Assembly (NCBI GenBank): GCA_034440615.1
Contig: JAOTOM010005152.1
Span: 843,501-907,500, forward strand
Direction: 5' to 3'
DNA: 64,000 bases
Source of the DNA: Ashinkailepas kermadecensis
Taxonomy: Eukaryota; Arthropoda; Thecostraca; Neolepadidae
This document shows, piece after piece, positions 1 through 10,965 of this stretch. Positions within the stretch are counted from its first letter, which is position 1. The number at the start of each line of letters is the position of its first letter. Both the position numbers and the translations under genes were made by a program. The notes beneath the pieces are model-generated. The model was not told the origin of the DNA and searched no databases. It saw only the letters and a list, made by a program, of their open reading frames with translations.

Positions 1-1014
1 GCCTGCATGATTAGAGCTTCCCAGCTTCAATACCTTCTCAACGACATAATTTACAAAACGGTACAGCACAGCGATAACCATGGGCGTGACGGCGTGGAAT
101 TCGAAGGTTTTGCATTATTTATGCATTGCCATTGTTACATTGTTGCATTGCCATTGATGCATTGTTGTTCAATGCTTGTTCTTGCCGTGAATTTATTCTC
201 AGACGATTAATTATTTTAGCTTCTGTGCCAAGTTCCTTGCAGCCAGCACCAAATGTCATAAAAAATAAATAAATCCCTAAGATGACGATCAGAAAACCAA
301 TTCAATCCACTTCTCGTTGTCACCTTCGCGAAATTGTCGTCCTAGGACTGAGAAATGGTCGTTTAAGCTTGTTTGCGAGATCAAGCTTGTGGGAATGACT
401 AACAGTAGTGATGAACCTAGCTATTGATTCAGTTAAACTTGGTGGACATAGAAGTGGATTGATCAATGGGAGATATCTTTAAGATATGCTCAGCACGAGC
501 CCCACCAGCTCGCTACAATCTAGAGGACAGCGGGAAGATTCTTCTTGTCGATAAAGCATAAAGATATTGGTTTGTTTTGGCACTGACGTATTTATCCACA
601 TTTGCTTATCTATACCCTGGTATGGCTAAGTTCTCAGCGAAAAAAAAGATTCTTCCTATTGCGTTTTGCGTAAATGATGCACCATGCCAAAAAACAAACA
701 AGACATCAATATGAAATCATGTTCCCATTCGGGAACCATACTAAGAGCCTAAAAAGCAATAGGAGGCTCTAACACATCGGAGGCCCCATTTCGGGGAGCA
801 GGAGGCCCCCTATCAACATTGCCCCCCCTGGAAGAATTTCGTGGCGACGCCACTGGTTATGTACCGTACACAGGGCGGATTTGCTCCCAATCCTATCGCT
901 CAGCCCGGCTATGGATTCCGCAGGGGGATGAGGTTAATTTGTGTTTAGTTTTGTGATGAGGTTAAGGTTACATATGAGTAGGTGCATGGACTTAAATCGC
1001 TAATGGAGTAACAC

Positions 1015-1016
<2 letters not shown>
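1..1016. other. Unassigned unique sequence
   Basis: No coding, RNA or repeat feature can be supported here. The only ORF (67 codons near the left edge) has no recognisable domain. A short self-complementary GTGGCGACGCCAC lies near 841-853. Confidence 0.5.

Positions 1017-1049
<33 letters not shown>
1017..1049. repeat. (TA)n microsatellite
   Basis: An uninterrupted TA dinucleotide tract of about 16 units. Confidence 0.95.
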
Positions 1050-1051
<2 letters not shown>

Positions 1052-1302
1052 TGCAGTTCAGTTCATGCAGTGCCCCGCAGCGGTCATCTCTCTGCGGAGC
1101 TCGGCACGGCCAAACACTGATTCTCCGTGTCCAGGACTGACAGAGTGGTGAGACCCTCCTTCTTCGTGGTCGGCTCGATGTCCACTGACACCGCTCTGGC
1201 CACTCGGCGGCCTGCCAACGCCACCCTCCACAAGCAGGACGGAACTGGTGCTGCTGCCAACGGCAGAGGGATGTTGTCTGTGCTCGGTGTCACGGTGTGC
1301 GA

Positions 1303-1533
1303 TCCCACACAGCAGTGCGGTCCCACACAGCAGTGCGGCCCCACACAGCAGTGTGGTCCACACAGCAGTGCGGTCCCACAGCAGTGCGGTCCCACACATC
1401 AGTGCAGTCCCACAACAGTGCGGTCCCACAGCAGTGCGGTCCCACACAGCAGTGCGGTCCCACACAGCAGTGCGGTCCCACACAGCAGTGCGGTCCCACA
1501 CAGCAGTGCGGTCCCACACAGCAGCGCACCACG
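1303..1533. repeat. 18-bp minisatellite (CACACAGCAGTGCGGTCC)
   Basis: About 13 tandem copies of an 18-bp unit, with shortened 15-17 bp variants in the left half and near-perfect 18-bp copies in the right half (1440-1525). Because 18 is a multiple of three and the unit has no stop, several frames on both strands stay open; these are not genes. Confidence 0.95.
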
Positions 1534-2500
1534 GCCGCCGCCCCGCCGCCGCCTCGGTACGGCGGCGGGGCGGTCCGGTCAGGCGCTCAGCCCAGTGTGA
1601 GGCGCACGCCGGTGGCAGCGCCCAACACCGGCGCTCGCGCTCGCGCGGGTGGATTTGCCGCGGCGGGTCTGATGCACCGATCATTGGACTTTGGTGCGTT
1701 TCGTAATCATTGCGTGATGATGAGCCCGAAAGGGAAGACAATCCTACTTTCCCCGCTTCAGGTGTCACGTTACAATCGTCACCCGCTTCAGCGTCACGTT
1801 GCAATTGGGTGGAGCAAGACACTTCAGGAAGGCCGTGCAGGCAATAAGAGCGCACATGTGAGAAGACCTGTGCATCTACCACCATGCGCCTAGGTATCAC
1901 CATGCGCCTAGGTATCTCATCGTGTTTGCATTCATATGCCATCATGCATGGTTGCGATCCAGCCAATATAGAAAGAACTAATCAGTTCAATACTCGCCCA
2001 CCGACGGAAATGACAATTGCTTGACTTCGCGAGGACAAGCATGTAGTTTGACCTTTCTTTGACGTGACCTAGCTTGACTTGGGATTACCATGTGCATGGA
2101 GACATAGCTGCATCTGTTGAACATCTTTCAGAACACACCATGCATCAGTGTGATGATTCTGGGCATGCGTTTTGAATAACTGCCTTGATCTACCAAAATC
2201 GGCGACATTTTATGCTTGAGGCGACCTGCGATGCCACTAGTTGACAATTGGGCTCATGTTGGCATAATCGGAATCGTTTAATCCGGAACTATCAATTGCC
2301 CCGTCCACCACACGGTAATCGGCTATTAATTTCTCGAGATACGAGATAGGATTTAGGCACCCCCGGCAGGAAATTGAAGTGAGCAAATACCGCAGCAGAC
2401 TCTGGGTCAAAGAAGAGCGTCACATATCATGCGAACAACATCGAGTTCTGCGAGTGCAACCCCCTGACCAATGTGACTATTGGTGAGATGAGAGCACAAG
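1534..2500. other. Unassigned unique sequence
   Basis: A short GC-rich block with CGCTCGCGCTCGCG-like sequence near 1630-1650, then AT-richer sequence. I see no gene or mobile element. Confidence 0.4.
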
Positions 2501-2612
2501 TGGTGTCAGCAATAGTCGCAGGTCCGCAGACGAGAACACAAGTTGTGCCAGCAGTAGTTGCACGTCCGCAGACGAGAGCTCAATTGGTGCCAGCAATAGT
2601 CGCGAACAAAAC
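2500..2612. repeat. About 46-bp tandem repeat, 2-3 copies
   Basis: Units of the form GTGCCAGCAATAGTCGC followed by GTCCGCAGACGAGA recur with modest divergence. Confidence 0.8.
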
Positions 2613-2737
2613 TGGTCAGCCCAACTGAATCAGGCAGCTGCCATGGATACCACTCGTCCGCGCCGCCGTACTCCCTACAGGACAGACGCGATTCCAGGCC
2701 AGAGACCAGAGACGCCTGCACGGACGCAACGCTATGA

Positions 2738-2850
2738 AACAGAGCTGGAGCGGGTGGTCCTGTGGTGGTCTGGCTGGACCCACTGACCTACAAGAGCTGG
2801 AGCGGGTGGTCCTGTGGTGGTCTGACTAGACCTACTAACCTATAAGCCAG
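2738..2850. repeat. About 52-bp tandem duplication
   Basis: AGAGCTGGAGCGGGTGGTCC and the following CTGTGGTGGTCTG are repeated head-to-tail, with divergence concentrated at the 3' end of each copy (CTGGACCCACTGACC against CTAGACCTACTAACC). Confidence 0.85.
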
Positions 2851-3781
2851 CCCAGCCGTGAATGACCACCAGCCTCCAATGTCGATCGTCACACACTTCC
2901 TGTCGCCGTCGGCCGGCACGACAGCAGTAGAGGGTGTTTGCTCACACGCCAGCTGAAGCCAGCGGATTGGACGACACGAGACAAGCTTGCAGCGACACTG
3001 AATGCGCCGCGTGAAGGATATAACTTTGCGACAAGTTGTTTCGGAGTGTAGTGAACGAGCCGAAGCATCGGCAGTGTGCCGCAGCGGTCGATGCTGCCGA
3101 CACCACCATCTTTTCCACGTGGTAAACACCGGTCTATCCGAAGTATGTTAGCAGCTGAAGCAACACTTCGAAGACAGATCAAACGACTGAACGAAAACCT
3201 AAGTCTCATTCAACTATCACGGCTCCCCCGTCTTGGAGACCAGACATCACATTGCGCTATGCACAAGGACAATGCAATGCCAGCGGCACCAAAACGGACT
3301 TACGATACAGCAACATTTAATTCCATCAGCACAATGCACGTAATATGGCTCCCATCAGTCAACATTTATTTCAATTCATCATGTTGCAAACCAGCAAGAA
3401 AAAAACACGCCGCCCGCCACCGGAGCAGACACACAGCCATCTGTCAAGACGAGGGAGGAGAAATGACACTGGTGTGGGGATGCCGCCTGCATCTCAATAT
3501 GGTGACGTAAACAAGTTCCTCGGGCAGACTCGACGGGACCCAACAGCCTGCTGTACTGCACGAAACATAACAGTCCAAGGAAGACGTTGCAGATAAATGT
3601 TTCTGAGAAGTCGCTAAATACTGCAGATTACGATTTGAGCTGAGCATATCGTACGACCCCTGATAGCAGCTGGTATGTAACTTGCATACTGCCCAATCTT
3701 CCTGCGGCGCTCCTGTTTTGTCTATTGGAAACATGAGCATTCATTTTAAGGGGTGAAATGTGAAATAACATTTGAATGGAG

Positions 3782-3782
<1 letters not shown>
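2851..3782. other. Unassigned unique sequence
   Basis: Several overlapping ORFs of 80-140 codons occur on both strands, but none shows a recognisable domain or a splice-supported structure. No gene is called. Confidence 0.4.

Positions 3783-3832
<50 letters not shown>
3781..3832. repeat. (TA)n microsatellite
   Basis: A TA dinucleotide tract of about 25 units with one early interruption. Confidence 0.95.
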
Positions 3833-3835
<3 letters not shown>

Positions 3836-4072
3836 TAAATACACATTGTATCCATTCATATTTTCTTAATCCTGAGGAAATCAGGCCAAAGGACACCGTT
3901 TGCTTGCGAAAACAAAACCATTCTTCGAACCATAGCAACGCATAGTTCAGGTCGTGAAACCGGCTATTAACAGGCCGCTTCAGAACCTTTTACAGCATGG
4001 GCTATGAATCACCATAATCTCGGTAAAGATTGATCGACACCAATGCGAGAACACATGGCGAACGACCCGCTG

Positions 4073-4503
4073 GAGGCTACCTCTGGAGGCTACCTCTGGC
4101 GGCTACCTCTGGCGGCTACCTCTGGCGGCTACCTTTGGCGGTTACCTCTAGTGGCTACCTCTGGTGGTTACCTCTAGTGGCTACCTCTGGCGGCTACCTC
4201 TGACGGCTACCTCTGGTGGCTACCTCTGGCGGCTACCTCTGGCGGCTACCTCTGGCAGCTACCGCTGGTGGCTACCTCTGGTGGCTACCTCTGGTGGCTA
4301 CCTCTGGCGGCTACCTCTGGCAGCTACCGCTGGCGGCTACCTCTGGTGGCTACCTCTGGTGGCTACCTCTGGTGGCTACCTCTGGCGGCTACCTCTGGCG
4401 GCTACCTCTGGCAGCTACCGCTGGCGGCTACCTCTGGTGGCTACCTCTGGCGGCTACCTCTGGCGGCTACCTCTGGCAGCTACCGCTGGCGGCTACCTCT
4501 AGT
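4073..4503. repeat. 13-bp minisatellite (TACCTCTGGCGGC)
   Basis: About 33 head-to-tail copies of a 13-bp unit, with CGG/TGG/CAG variants. Some variants recur in a fixed order (TCTGGCAGCTACCGCTGG appears four times), which suggests higher-order duplication. The 13-bp unit has no stop on the + strand, so three frames encode the same 13-residue peptide repeat; this is not evidence of coding. Confidence 0.95.
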
Positions 4504-5920
4504 CGCGTGGTTGATGCATGTCAGCCGTTGGTTCAGAGTGCACTTTGTCAGTCCCGTCACCTGAGGAGGGGCCACTGCACTTGTCCCCCTAGGCTCGTCG
4601 GACAAAAGCAGCGCGCCGCGCGTTGCGAGAAAATCCGATCGTAGCCGACTTCAGTGAACTCAGTCAAACCATGGCCCCTCCGGGGGAAAATGTGAGCATT
4701 CCCGAAGCACTGGTCAATTGAATCCGGTCGTGTGCCAGATCTCTTTAAGATAAAGCCGCAAGCACCCGAGTGACGTTTCGGTTCGCACAATGCGATTGAC
4801 GTCTCATTTGACTTGGTAATTTATTTGGTTGACAGACCGGGTCAGCTTACAGCCCTTCCTCAGACCGTTTAACATGCTAAGCTTAATATGCAATGGCTTT
4901 TAATAGATTTCGAGTGGTCTCTATGGAGTTCCCAGGGGCACAACTGGTTGATGAATTTGGATTCGAATCGTACGATGTCCTATAATAGTGAAGATGACTT
5001 ACGTCGGTGAAGGTCACCCAAGGGCGTTCGAGATCGATGACCTTGCTCGATTAATCGATCATTTGTCGGGACGGAGTTATCTACGAACCTCTAGAATTGG
5101 AACGACGATCGTCTGAGCATGTTGCGTGTGGTAAAGGCCGCCTAAATGAGATTTCAGCAACAGTTCCCGAACATTCCCTGGTGACACAGTAACCTGACAT
5201 CACCTAATCAACTTGAGCAAAAGTTATCGAAGCGGGAAATCAGCAGCGACGCCGAACCGCGGCGTCCACTGGCTGCTGTCTGCTGCCGGTGACTTGAGAA
5301 CGGCCGGTGGTGGCACCCACCCAGCGGTAGAGCCACTGCTACGTCACCCTATCCGTGGAACCTTTCACAGAACTACTGCCCATAATGCCGTAGTAATTTA
5401 CCGAGTAGATTTCAAAACGCAGACGAGGAAGTGATATCCACTCCACTAACGCACGTTGTGACTGGAAAATCGGCTAGGAGCAAAATGCTGGTTTACCACT
5501 AAAAATTGCCCAACATAGGCGGGTGCCAGATCATTGGGCATTTATTGGCAGGCTTAGCGCGGCCGCCATCAGGCGGTTTGGCGGAACATGTCTCTATTGC
5601 GCAGTCTGGTCCAGCGAGCAGACATGCTCGTGTCGGTCAGCGATGCTGCCTAGCCCCGACACCATTTGCTGGGAGCGTGATGTGCCGTGAAATGACCGAG
5701 AAATGCTTAATTAGTGCAGCTACGAGACCATCAGGAGGAGAGGATAACACAGTGAATGGCATTTGAGGGGCGGGACGTCGGCGCTTGGCCGGTCCGTCCA
5801 ATTTGGCCGCTCCAAAGTGCCATCGTGGAATTTTACCAGCGCTTCTCCAACGGCAGAGGAAATCCCGCGGTCAGATGACCTCGTGAAGCAGGAAGATGGC
5901 TGGTGATGTGGAGAGACGTA
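4504..5920. other. Unassigned unique sequence
   Basis: Mixed-composition sequence with no supported gene, RNA or element. ORFs here are short and lack recognisable motifs. Confidence 0.4.
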
Positions 5921-5925
5921 CGCGG

Positions 5926-6432
5926 CCCAATGTCGGGTGCTGGTGGAGAGATGTACGCGGCCCGATGTCGGCTGGTGGTGGTGGAGAGACGTACACGGCT
6001 CGATGTCGGCTGGTGGTGGTGGGCAGACGTACACGGCTCGATGCCGGCTGCTGGTGGTGGAGAGACATACGTAGCGCGATGTCGGCTGGTGGTGGTGGAT
6101 AGACGTACGTAGCGCGATGTCGGCTGGTGGTGGTGGGCAGACGTACACGGTTCGATGTCGGTTGGTGGTGGTGGAGAGACATACGCGACCCAATCTCGGC
6201 TGGTGGTGGTGGAAAGACGTACGTAGCGCGATGTCGGCTGGTGGTTGTGGAAAGACGTTCGCGGCTCAATGTCGGCTGGTGGTGGTGGGCAGACGTACAC
6301 GGCTCGATGTCGGCTGGTTGTGGTGGAGAGGCGTACGTAGCGCGACGTCGGCTGGTGGTGGTGGAGAGACATACGCGACCCAACGTCGGCTGGTGGTGGT
6401 GGGCAGACGTACACGGTTCGATGTCGTCCCGT
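5926..6432. repeat. 38-bp minisatellite
   Basis: About 14 copies of a 38-bp unit with the core GATGTCGGCTGGTGGTGGTG followed by GAGAGACGTACACGGCTC. Unit-to-unit differences fall mainly in the GTACACGG/GTACGTAGCG segment. Long ORFs on both strands over this array are repeat-driven. Confidence 0.95.
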
Positions 6433-6502
6433 ACCAACCAATACTCATCATCACATACCTTACATAATTGCTAAGCTTCGTTTTGGTTTAGAGTTTTGGG
6501 TA

Positions 6503-6577
6503 GCCAGATAGTCGGGTAGTCGGGTAGCCGGGTAGCCGGGTAGCCGGGTAGCCGGGTAGCCGGGTAGCCGGGTAGCC
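6503..6577. repeat. 8-bp array (GGGTAGCC)
   Basis: About nine tandem GGGTAGCC units, preceded by GGGTAGTC variants. The regularly spaced GGG runs make the + strand a G-quadruplex candidate. Confidence 0.9.
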
Positions 6578-6872
6578 GGCAGATGGCCATGGCGGGCGGG
6601 CCACGCGGCTGACTGAAGACAATGTGTGCCGTATAGCATTACATGTGTCATGGGTTTCTTCAAGGTGGATCGTGAGGATCTTGTGTTGTTTTTACAACGC
6701 ATGCACCTGCGCATGTCATGCAGCGTCGTGGCGGAGGGGTCCTGTCGCCAGTCTTTGACGTCGAGAAGTCGCCGGGAAGCCACGAGAAGTCTGGCGGGCA
6801 GCGTGAGTTAAGCCCGGTATCCTGCAAGTATCAGACAGGCATGCTACCCACCAGGATATCGCTCTTCCGGAC
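6578..6872. other. Unassigned unique sequence between two arrays
   Basis: No feature recognised. Confidence 0.4.
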
Positions 6873-7215
6873 TGCCGGGTGTCGGGTGGTAGGGTGGCTG
6901 TGTGGTCGGGTGACCGAGTGTCGGGTGGTCAGGTGACTGTATGGCCAGGTAGCCGGGTGTCGGGTGGCTGTGTGGTCAGATGGCCGGGTGTCGGGTGGTT
7001 GGGTGGCTGTGCGGCCAGGTGGCCGGGTGTCGGGACGTCAGGTGGATGTGTGGCCAGGTGTCCAGGTGGCCGGGTGGCTGTGTGACCAGGTGGTGGGGTG
7101 GTCAGGTGGCTGTGTGGCCAGGTGTCATGTGGCCATGTGGTCGGGTGGCCATGTGGCCGGGTGGCCGGGTGGCCATGTGGCCGGGTGGCCGGGTGGCCGT
7201 GTGGCCGGGTATTGG
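6873..7215. repeat. Degenerate 8-9 bp minisatellite (GGTGGCCGG family)
   Basis: A long GT/GG-rich array built from variants of GTGGCCGG, GTGTCGGG and GTGGCTGT. The units are related to the GGGTAGCC array just upstream, and the right part (7120-7205) is more regular. Confidence 0.9.
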
Positions 7216-7878
7216 GACGTCAGGTAGTCGCCGCCGGCCGGCCACCTGACGAGCCACAGGGCCGATAACGCCAGGTATTTCGGGACGCATTGATTTTACG
7301 CTGAGGCCGGGCCGCCGCGAGAGGATCGCGACTGCTCTAAGCACCAGCCGTCGGCCACAATCTCCTACACTCGTGCATCAGTGCGCAGGGGAGCGGGGCG
7401 GCCCCGAGCACAGCAGACACCGACCACGTCACGAGCCACCGGCGGCCGTGGCGGTCACCGTGCCTTGTGCCTCACCGACTCCGCGCTGTACTGTTTGTTC
7501 CGAGGTCGGAAATGACCGGTGTTGGCGTCAGTCAGTCGCGGTTGGTGACGTCACCTGGCGGGGCGCGGGGCCGTTGTGTTGAGCGCGCGCGTGGATCGAA
7601 GTGGCGTCATTTTCTCTTCGCGCGCGCCTGACAGAAACACCAGGAGTCGCGACGCGGGCAAATTAACTACCGCCGGCTGAAGCTTGACATGCTTGTCGTG
7701 GATTCGTGTCGGCCGATCGATTATGCGGGCTTGAGGGCTCGTCGGACATGGTCGGCATTTGCGTGATGTCGAGGGTGTCGAGGAGAACGGCGGGCTTAAG
7801 GTCAACGCAAGTCATGGCCCGTGCCACGTCGTCGGGCACGTACCGTCGTACCATGCCGATCGTGCCGTCGTACCATGG
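7216..7878. other. CpG-rich unassigned sequence
   Basis: GC-rich and CpG-rich DNA without a recognisable gene. Its right end contains copies of a 22-bp unit (CCGTCGTACCATGCCGATCGTG) that continues after the SINE at 7879-8040. Confidence 0.4.
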
Positions 7879-8040
7879 TTGGTTGGTTATTGGTTTTACG
7901 ACACGTCGACCGTTGAGTCATGTAGCGTCACCAATCTCTCACGCCGATTGGTCGCGGGCGAAGAGTAGCGACAGGTGAGATTCGAACCCACAATCTTTCG
8001 ATTGTGAGACGAGCATCTAACCCCTAGACCACTCGTCCCT
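7879..8040 (-). mobile_element. tRNA-derived SINE inserted in a minisatellite
   Basis: Read on the minus strand, the element starts with a tRNA-like head (8040 to about 7965) and continues into a roughly 90-bp body. It ends in a GTAAAACCAATAACCAACCAA-type simple tail. It is flanked by CCGTCGTACCATG on the left and CCGTCGTACTATG on the right. These look like a 13-bp target duplication with one mismatch, but they are also units of the host minisatellite, so the duplication is not independent evidence. The head plus body plus simple-tail layout is the classic SINE layout. The family name is unknown to me. Confidence 0.75.
7971..8040 (-). tRNA. tRNA-like sequence (SINE head, Val/Glu-like)
   Basis: On the minus strand, an A-box-like TGGTCTAGGGGTTA and a B box GGTTCGAATC are correctly spaced, and the T arm GTGGG-TTCGAAT-CUCAC pairs. 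The D stem GUCU/AGAU pairs as well. The anticodon loop would read CUCACAA (anticodon CAC, Val-like), but the anticodon stem has two mismatches and the acceptor stem pairs poorly. This is therefore a polymerase III promoter-bearing SINE head or tRNA pseudogene rather than a working tRNA. Confidence 0.6.
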
Positions 8041-8098
8041 CCGTCGTACTATGCCGATCGTGCCGTCGTACCATGCCGATCATACCGTCGTACCATGT

Positions 8099-8514
8099 CC
8101 GTAAGGCCGCGCATGACAATCTCCAGCAGTCTGAGCGACGCGTCAAGCTGGCCGAGAGCCGGTTGTTGCAGCAGAATCTGCACGCAACGCAGTGGGAATG
8201 TCCGACGGTGGAACAGCTGGGACCACATTCCGCGATACCCGAGCAACTCCACCGCTGTCGCCGTGCTGTGGCGTCGCCGGACCGCGTTCGGCGACGAGCC
8301 CAGCCGCAGTCGTGCACATCACCGCCAGCCGACAAACTGCCCCAGCACCACCACGAGTTTCTTCCTTCGGCGCAGTGGTGCGCGGCCTTGGCCGGGCCGA
8401 CGTGCGATGTCGAGCCAATCGGGCGCCCGGCAGGACTTTCACGAGACGAGTGGATGCGCTTGGCCGCAGTGCGGCGCCAGCTGTCACTTCCTGGGACAAT
8501 CATCTGGCGCACTC
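8099..8514. other. GC-rich sequence open in several frames, no gene called
   Basis: Five overlapping frames on both strands stay open for 110-170 codons, which is expected of CpG-rich DNA with few TAA/TAG/TGA triplets. None contains a domain I recognise. A real exon cannot be excluded but cannot be supported. Confidence 0.35.
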
Positions 8515-8765
8515 TGACGTGACCTATCACACTCAAATGTGACCTGTCACTCTGAGACGTGAACTGTCACACTCAGACGTGACCTGTCACACTCAGACGT
8601 GACCTGTCACACTCAGACCTGACCTGTCATACTCAGACGTGACCTGTCACACTCAGACGCGACCCGTCACACTCCGACGCTGCCTATCACACTCAGACGT
8701 GACCTGTCACACTCAGACGTGACCCGTCACATTCTGGCGTCACCTGTCGCATTCTGACACGGCCC
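8515..8765. repeat. 20-bp minisatellite (GACCTGTCACACTCAGACGT)
   Basis: About 12 copies of a 20-bp unit. The central copies are nearly identical and the outer copies have diverged. Confidence 0.95.
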
Positions 8766-9002
8766 AGGCCAGTTTCTGTCGTGCTCGAGTGACTTGGATG
8801 CACATCACAAGGGACCACGAGCAAAACATATTGCCAGCGCCGACCACATGTCAGGTCTGGGCGGCTCTGCAGACTCGCGCGACCGAGTGGCGCCTTCCCC
8901 GCACGCCAACCGGGCGCCGGCGTAAGCCGTCGGCATGCGATGGCAGTGCCGTCGGGACCCGCCGGCAGTGCCGTCGGGTACAGGGCCTCGCCGCAGTGAA
9001 CT

Positions 9003-9123
9003 GAGCTGAACTGGGCTGAACTGGACTGGACTGGACTGGACTGGACTGGACTGGACTGGACTGGACTGGACTGGACTGGACTGGACTGGACTGGACTGGA
9101 CTGGACTGGACTGGACTGGACTG
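9003..9123. repeat. (CTGGA)n pentanucleotide array
   Basis: About 22 perfect CTGGA units, preceded by CTGAGCTGAACTGGGCTGAA, which shows the transition from related CTGAG/CTGAA pentamers. A related CTGAG array is at 56829-56871. Confidence 0.95.
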
Positions 9124-9235
9124 TGCTGCATGGTCGCGAATATCACCAGGGTCATTCACAGCACGCAGACTGAATCGTCTAACATCCAGCCACTGCTCTG
9201 CAGGGCACATGCCAATCGGAAGTTCTGCAGAGGCA

Positions 9236-9712
9236 TGTGTGACAATCAGCAGCCGCACAGAGCCATGTGAGACAATCAGCAGCCGCACAGAGCCATGTGT
9301 GACAATCAACAGCCGCACAGAGCCATGTGTGACAATCAGCATCCGTGCAGAGCCATGTGAGACAATCAGCAGCCGCACAGAGCCATGTGAGACAATCAGC
9401 AGCCGCACAGAGCCATGTGAGACAATGAGCAGCCGCACAGAGCCATGTGAGACAGTGGGCAGCCGCACAGAGCCATGTGAGACAATGGGCAGCCGCACAG
9501 AGCCATGTGAGACAATGAGCAGCCGCACAGAGCCATGTGTGACAATCAGCAGCCGCACAGAGCCATGTGTGATAATGAGCAGCCGCACAGAGCCATGTGA
9601 GACAATGAGCAGCCGCACAGAGCCATGTGAGGAAATCAGCAGCCGCACAGAGCATTGTGTGGCAATCAGCAGCCGCATAGAGCATTGTGTGGCAATCAGC
9701 AGCCACACAGCA
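9236..9712. repeat. 30-bp minisatellite, about 16 copies
   Basis: The unit is GACAATCAGCAGCCGCACAG followed by AGCCATGTGA. The period is exactly 30 bp and no indels are visible across the array. Variant positions (AATCAGC/AATGAGC, TGTGA/TGTGT) alternate between copies. Both strands are open throughout, giving ORFs of 175-285 codons that are repeat-driven. Confidence 0.97.
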
Positions 9713-10039
9713 GTGCTGTTTGCAGATACACCGTGAGCCGACGCATCAATGACGCAGGTGAAACTAGCAACAAGTAGTGGAAGGGGAAAATGCGTTTTTT
9801 GTTCGTTCTTTTTACAGGCGATTCGCTGCGTAGGGTACGAGGCGTTGCTATTCTCTCACACATGACGTCACAGGAAAGAAAGCCGAATTCCAAAGCAACA
9901 CATGAAATGTAACCGGAAGACGTTACGCCTCAGATAAGGCAGAGTGAGTCTCACTATGTTCCTGGCTCCGCGGTGCTCACTTCAGGGCACGACACAGCGA
10001 TAATTGAGCTGGCGGATAATAAGGGGAAAGTTCGGAGAT
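9713..10039. other. Unassigned unique sequence
   Basis: No gene or element recognised. Confidence 0.4.
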
Positions 10040-10262
10040 GGCACGTATGTCCACTGTTCTCATGAGATGATGCGAATGTTCAGTGGCCTATATAAGATGA
10101 CGCGAGGGCCTAGTGTTGTCTACAAGCTGACACGAGTGTCTACGGTTCTCTATGAAATGATGCGAGTGCCCAGTGTTCTCTACAAGATGTCACGAGTGTC
10201 CAGTGTTTTCTATAAAATAGCACGAGTGTCCAGTGTTCTGTATATGATTACTCGAGCATCCA
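10040..10262. repeat. Degenerate 30-bp tandem repeat
   Basis: Seven or so diverged copies built around CAGTGTTCTCTACAAGATG followed by CACGAGTGTC. The copies are much more diverged than in the 30-bp array at 9236-9712, and the consensus is unrelated. Confidence 0.85.
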
Positions 10263-10322
10263 GTATTATCTATGATATTCAGTATGTTCAGTATATTCAG
10301 TATATTAGTATATTCAGTGTCC
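10263..10322. repeat. Short TATTCAGTA-type repeat
   Basis: Several 10-bp TTCAGTATAT-like units in tandem. Confidence 0.8.
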
Positions 10323-10373
10323 CTCAGTGGATATGCATCGCCAAGTGAATGCTGATCGACTTTAATCGAGTTA

Positions 10374-10532
10374 TATCCTCTTTCGTCAGCAGCGCTAGGG
10401 CGCGTCATGCTCTAATTGTGACATCACAACGTGTCACTTTCCATCTCTCATCATCCGATATCCTCTGCCATCAGCAGCGCTAGGGCGCGTCATGCCCTAA
10501 TTGTTACGTCACAGCGTCACTCTCCATCTCAG
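10374..10532. repeat. About 87-bp direct duplication
   Basis: TATCCTCTTTCGTCAGCAGC followed by GCTAGGGCGCGTCATG is repeated about 87 bp downstream with small differences. Each copy continues into an ATTGTTACGTCACA-like segment and a CCATCTC tail. Confidence 0.85.
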
Positions 10533-10796
10533 GTCACGACACGCCATGCTATTAGCTACCTCTGCTGTAGGATACGTCGCGCCACGCTGTGTGTGACTCC
10601 GCCGGGTGTCACGATCCCCACACGACATCACGAGACGAGCTGTTTTCCTGTGACGTTAGCGACTAGCCGCGGGCACCATATGAGCGGGGCACTCGATACA
10701 TTCAGGAGAATTTCCGTTGCTCCAGCGCGCGGCGCGCTGGGGATAGCACGACGGCGACTGGCCACCGGCAGTGGCTGGCCCACGTCACACGTCGGC

Positions 10797-10965
10797 ACAC
10801 ACGCCACACTAGCTACACTCGCCACACTCGCCACACTCGCCACACTCGCCACACTCGCCACACTCGCCACACTCGCCACAATCGCCACACTCGCCACACT
10901 CGCCACACTCGCCACACTCGCCACAATCGCCACACTCGCCACACTCGCACCAGCCCTGGCTTCCT
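10797..10965. repeat. 9-bp minisatellite (CTCGCCACA)
   Basis: About 18 copies of a 9-bp unit with occasional CTC to ATC changes. The unit encodes Ala-Thr-Leu in one frame and Val-Ala-Ser on the other strand, so the ORFs here are repeat artefacts. Confidence 0.95.

Larger units (their letters stand above)
7837..8098. repeat. 22-bp tandem repeat split by a SINE
   Basis: Units of CCGTCGTACCATGCCGATCGTG occur at 7843-7878 and resume at 8041-8098. The intervening 162 bp is a tRNA-derived SINE-like element in reverse orientation. Confidence 0.8.

Noticed and set aside
5720..6474. Several 115-200 codon ORFs with His-rich repeats
   Set aside because: Produced by the 38-bp minisatellite; all are repeat translations.
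7971..8040. Functional tRNA-Val(CAC) gene
   Set aside because: Anticodon stem mismatches, poor acceptor pairing and the attached body and simple tail indicate a SINE head.
8024..8542. Possible GC-rich host exon open in five frames
   Set aside because: No recognisable domain, no preferred frame, no clear splice sites; high CpG content explains the openness.
9236..9712. CRISPR-like array (30-bp direct repeats)
   Set aside because: There are no unique spacers between the repeats, and the DNA is eukaryotic.
8851..9736. Long ORFs (175-285 codons) on both strands over the 30-bp and CTGGA arrays
   Set aside because: They follow from stop-free repeat units; both strands are open equally and there is no domain or splice evidence.
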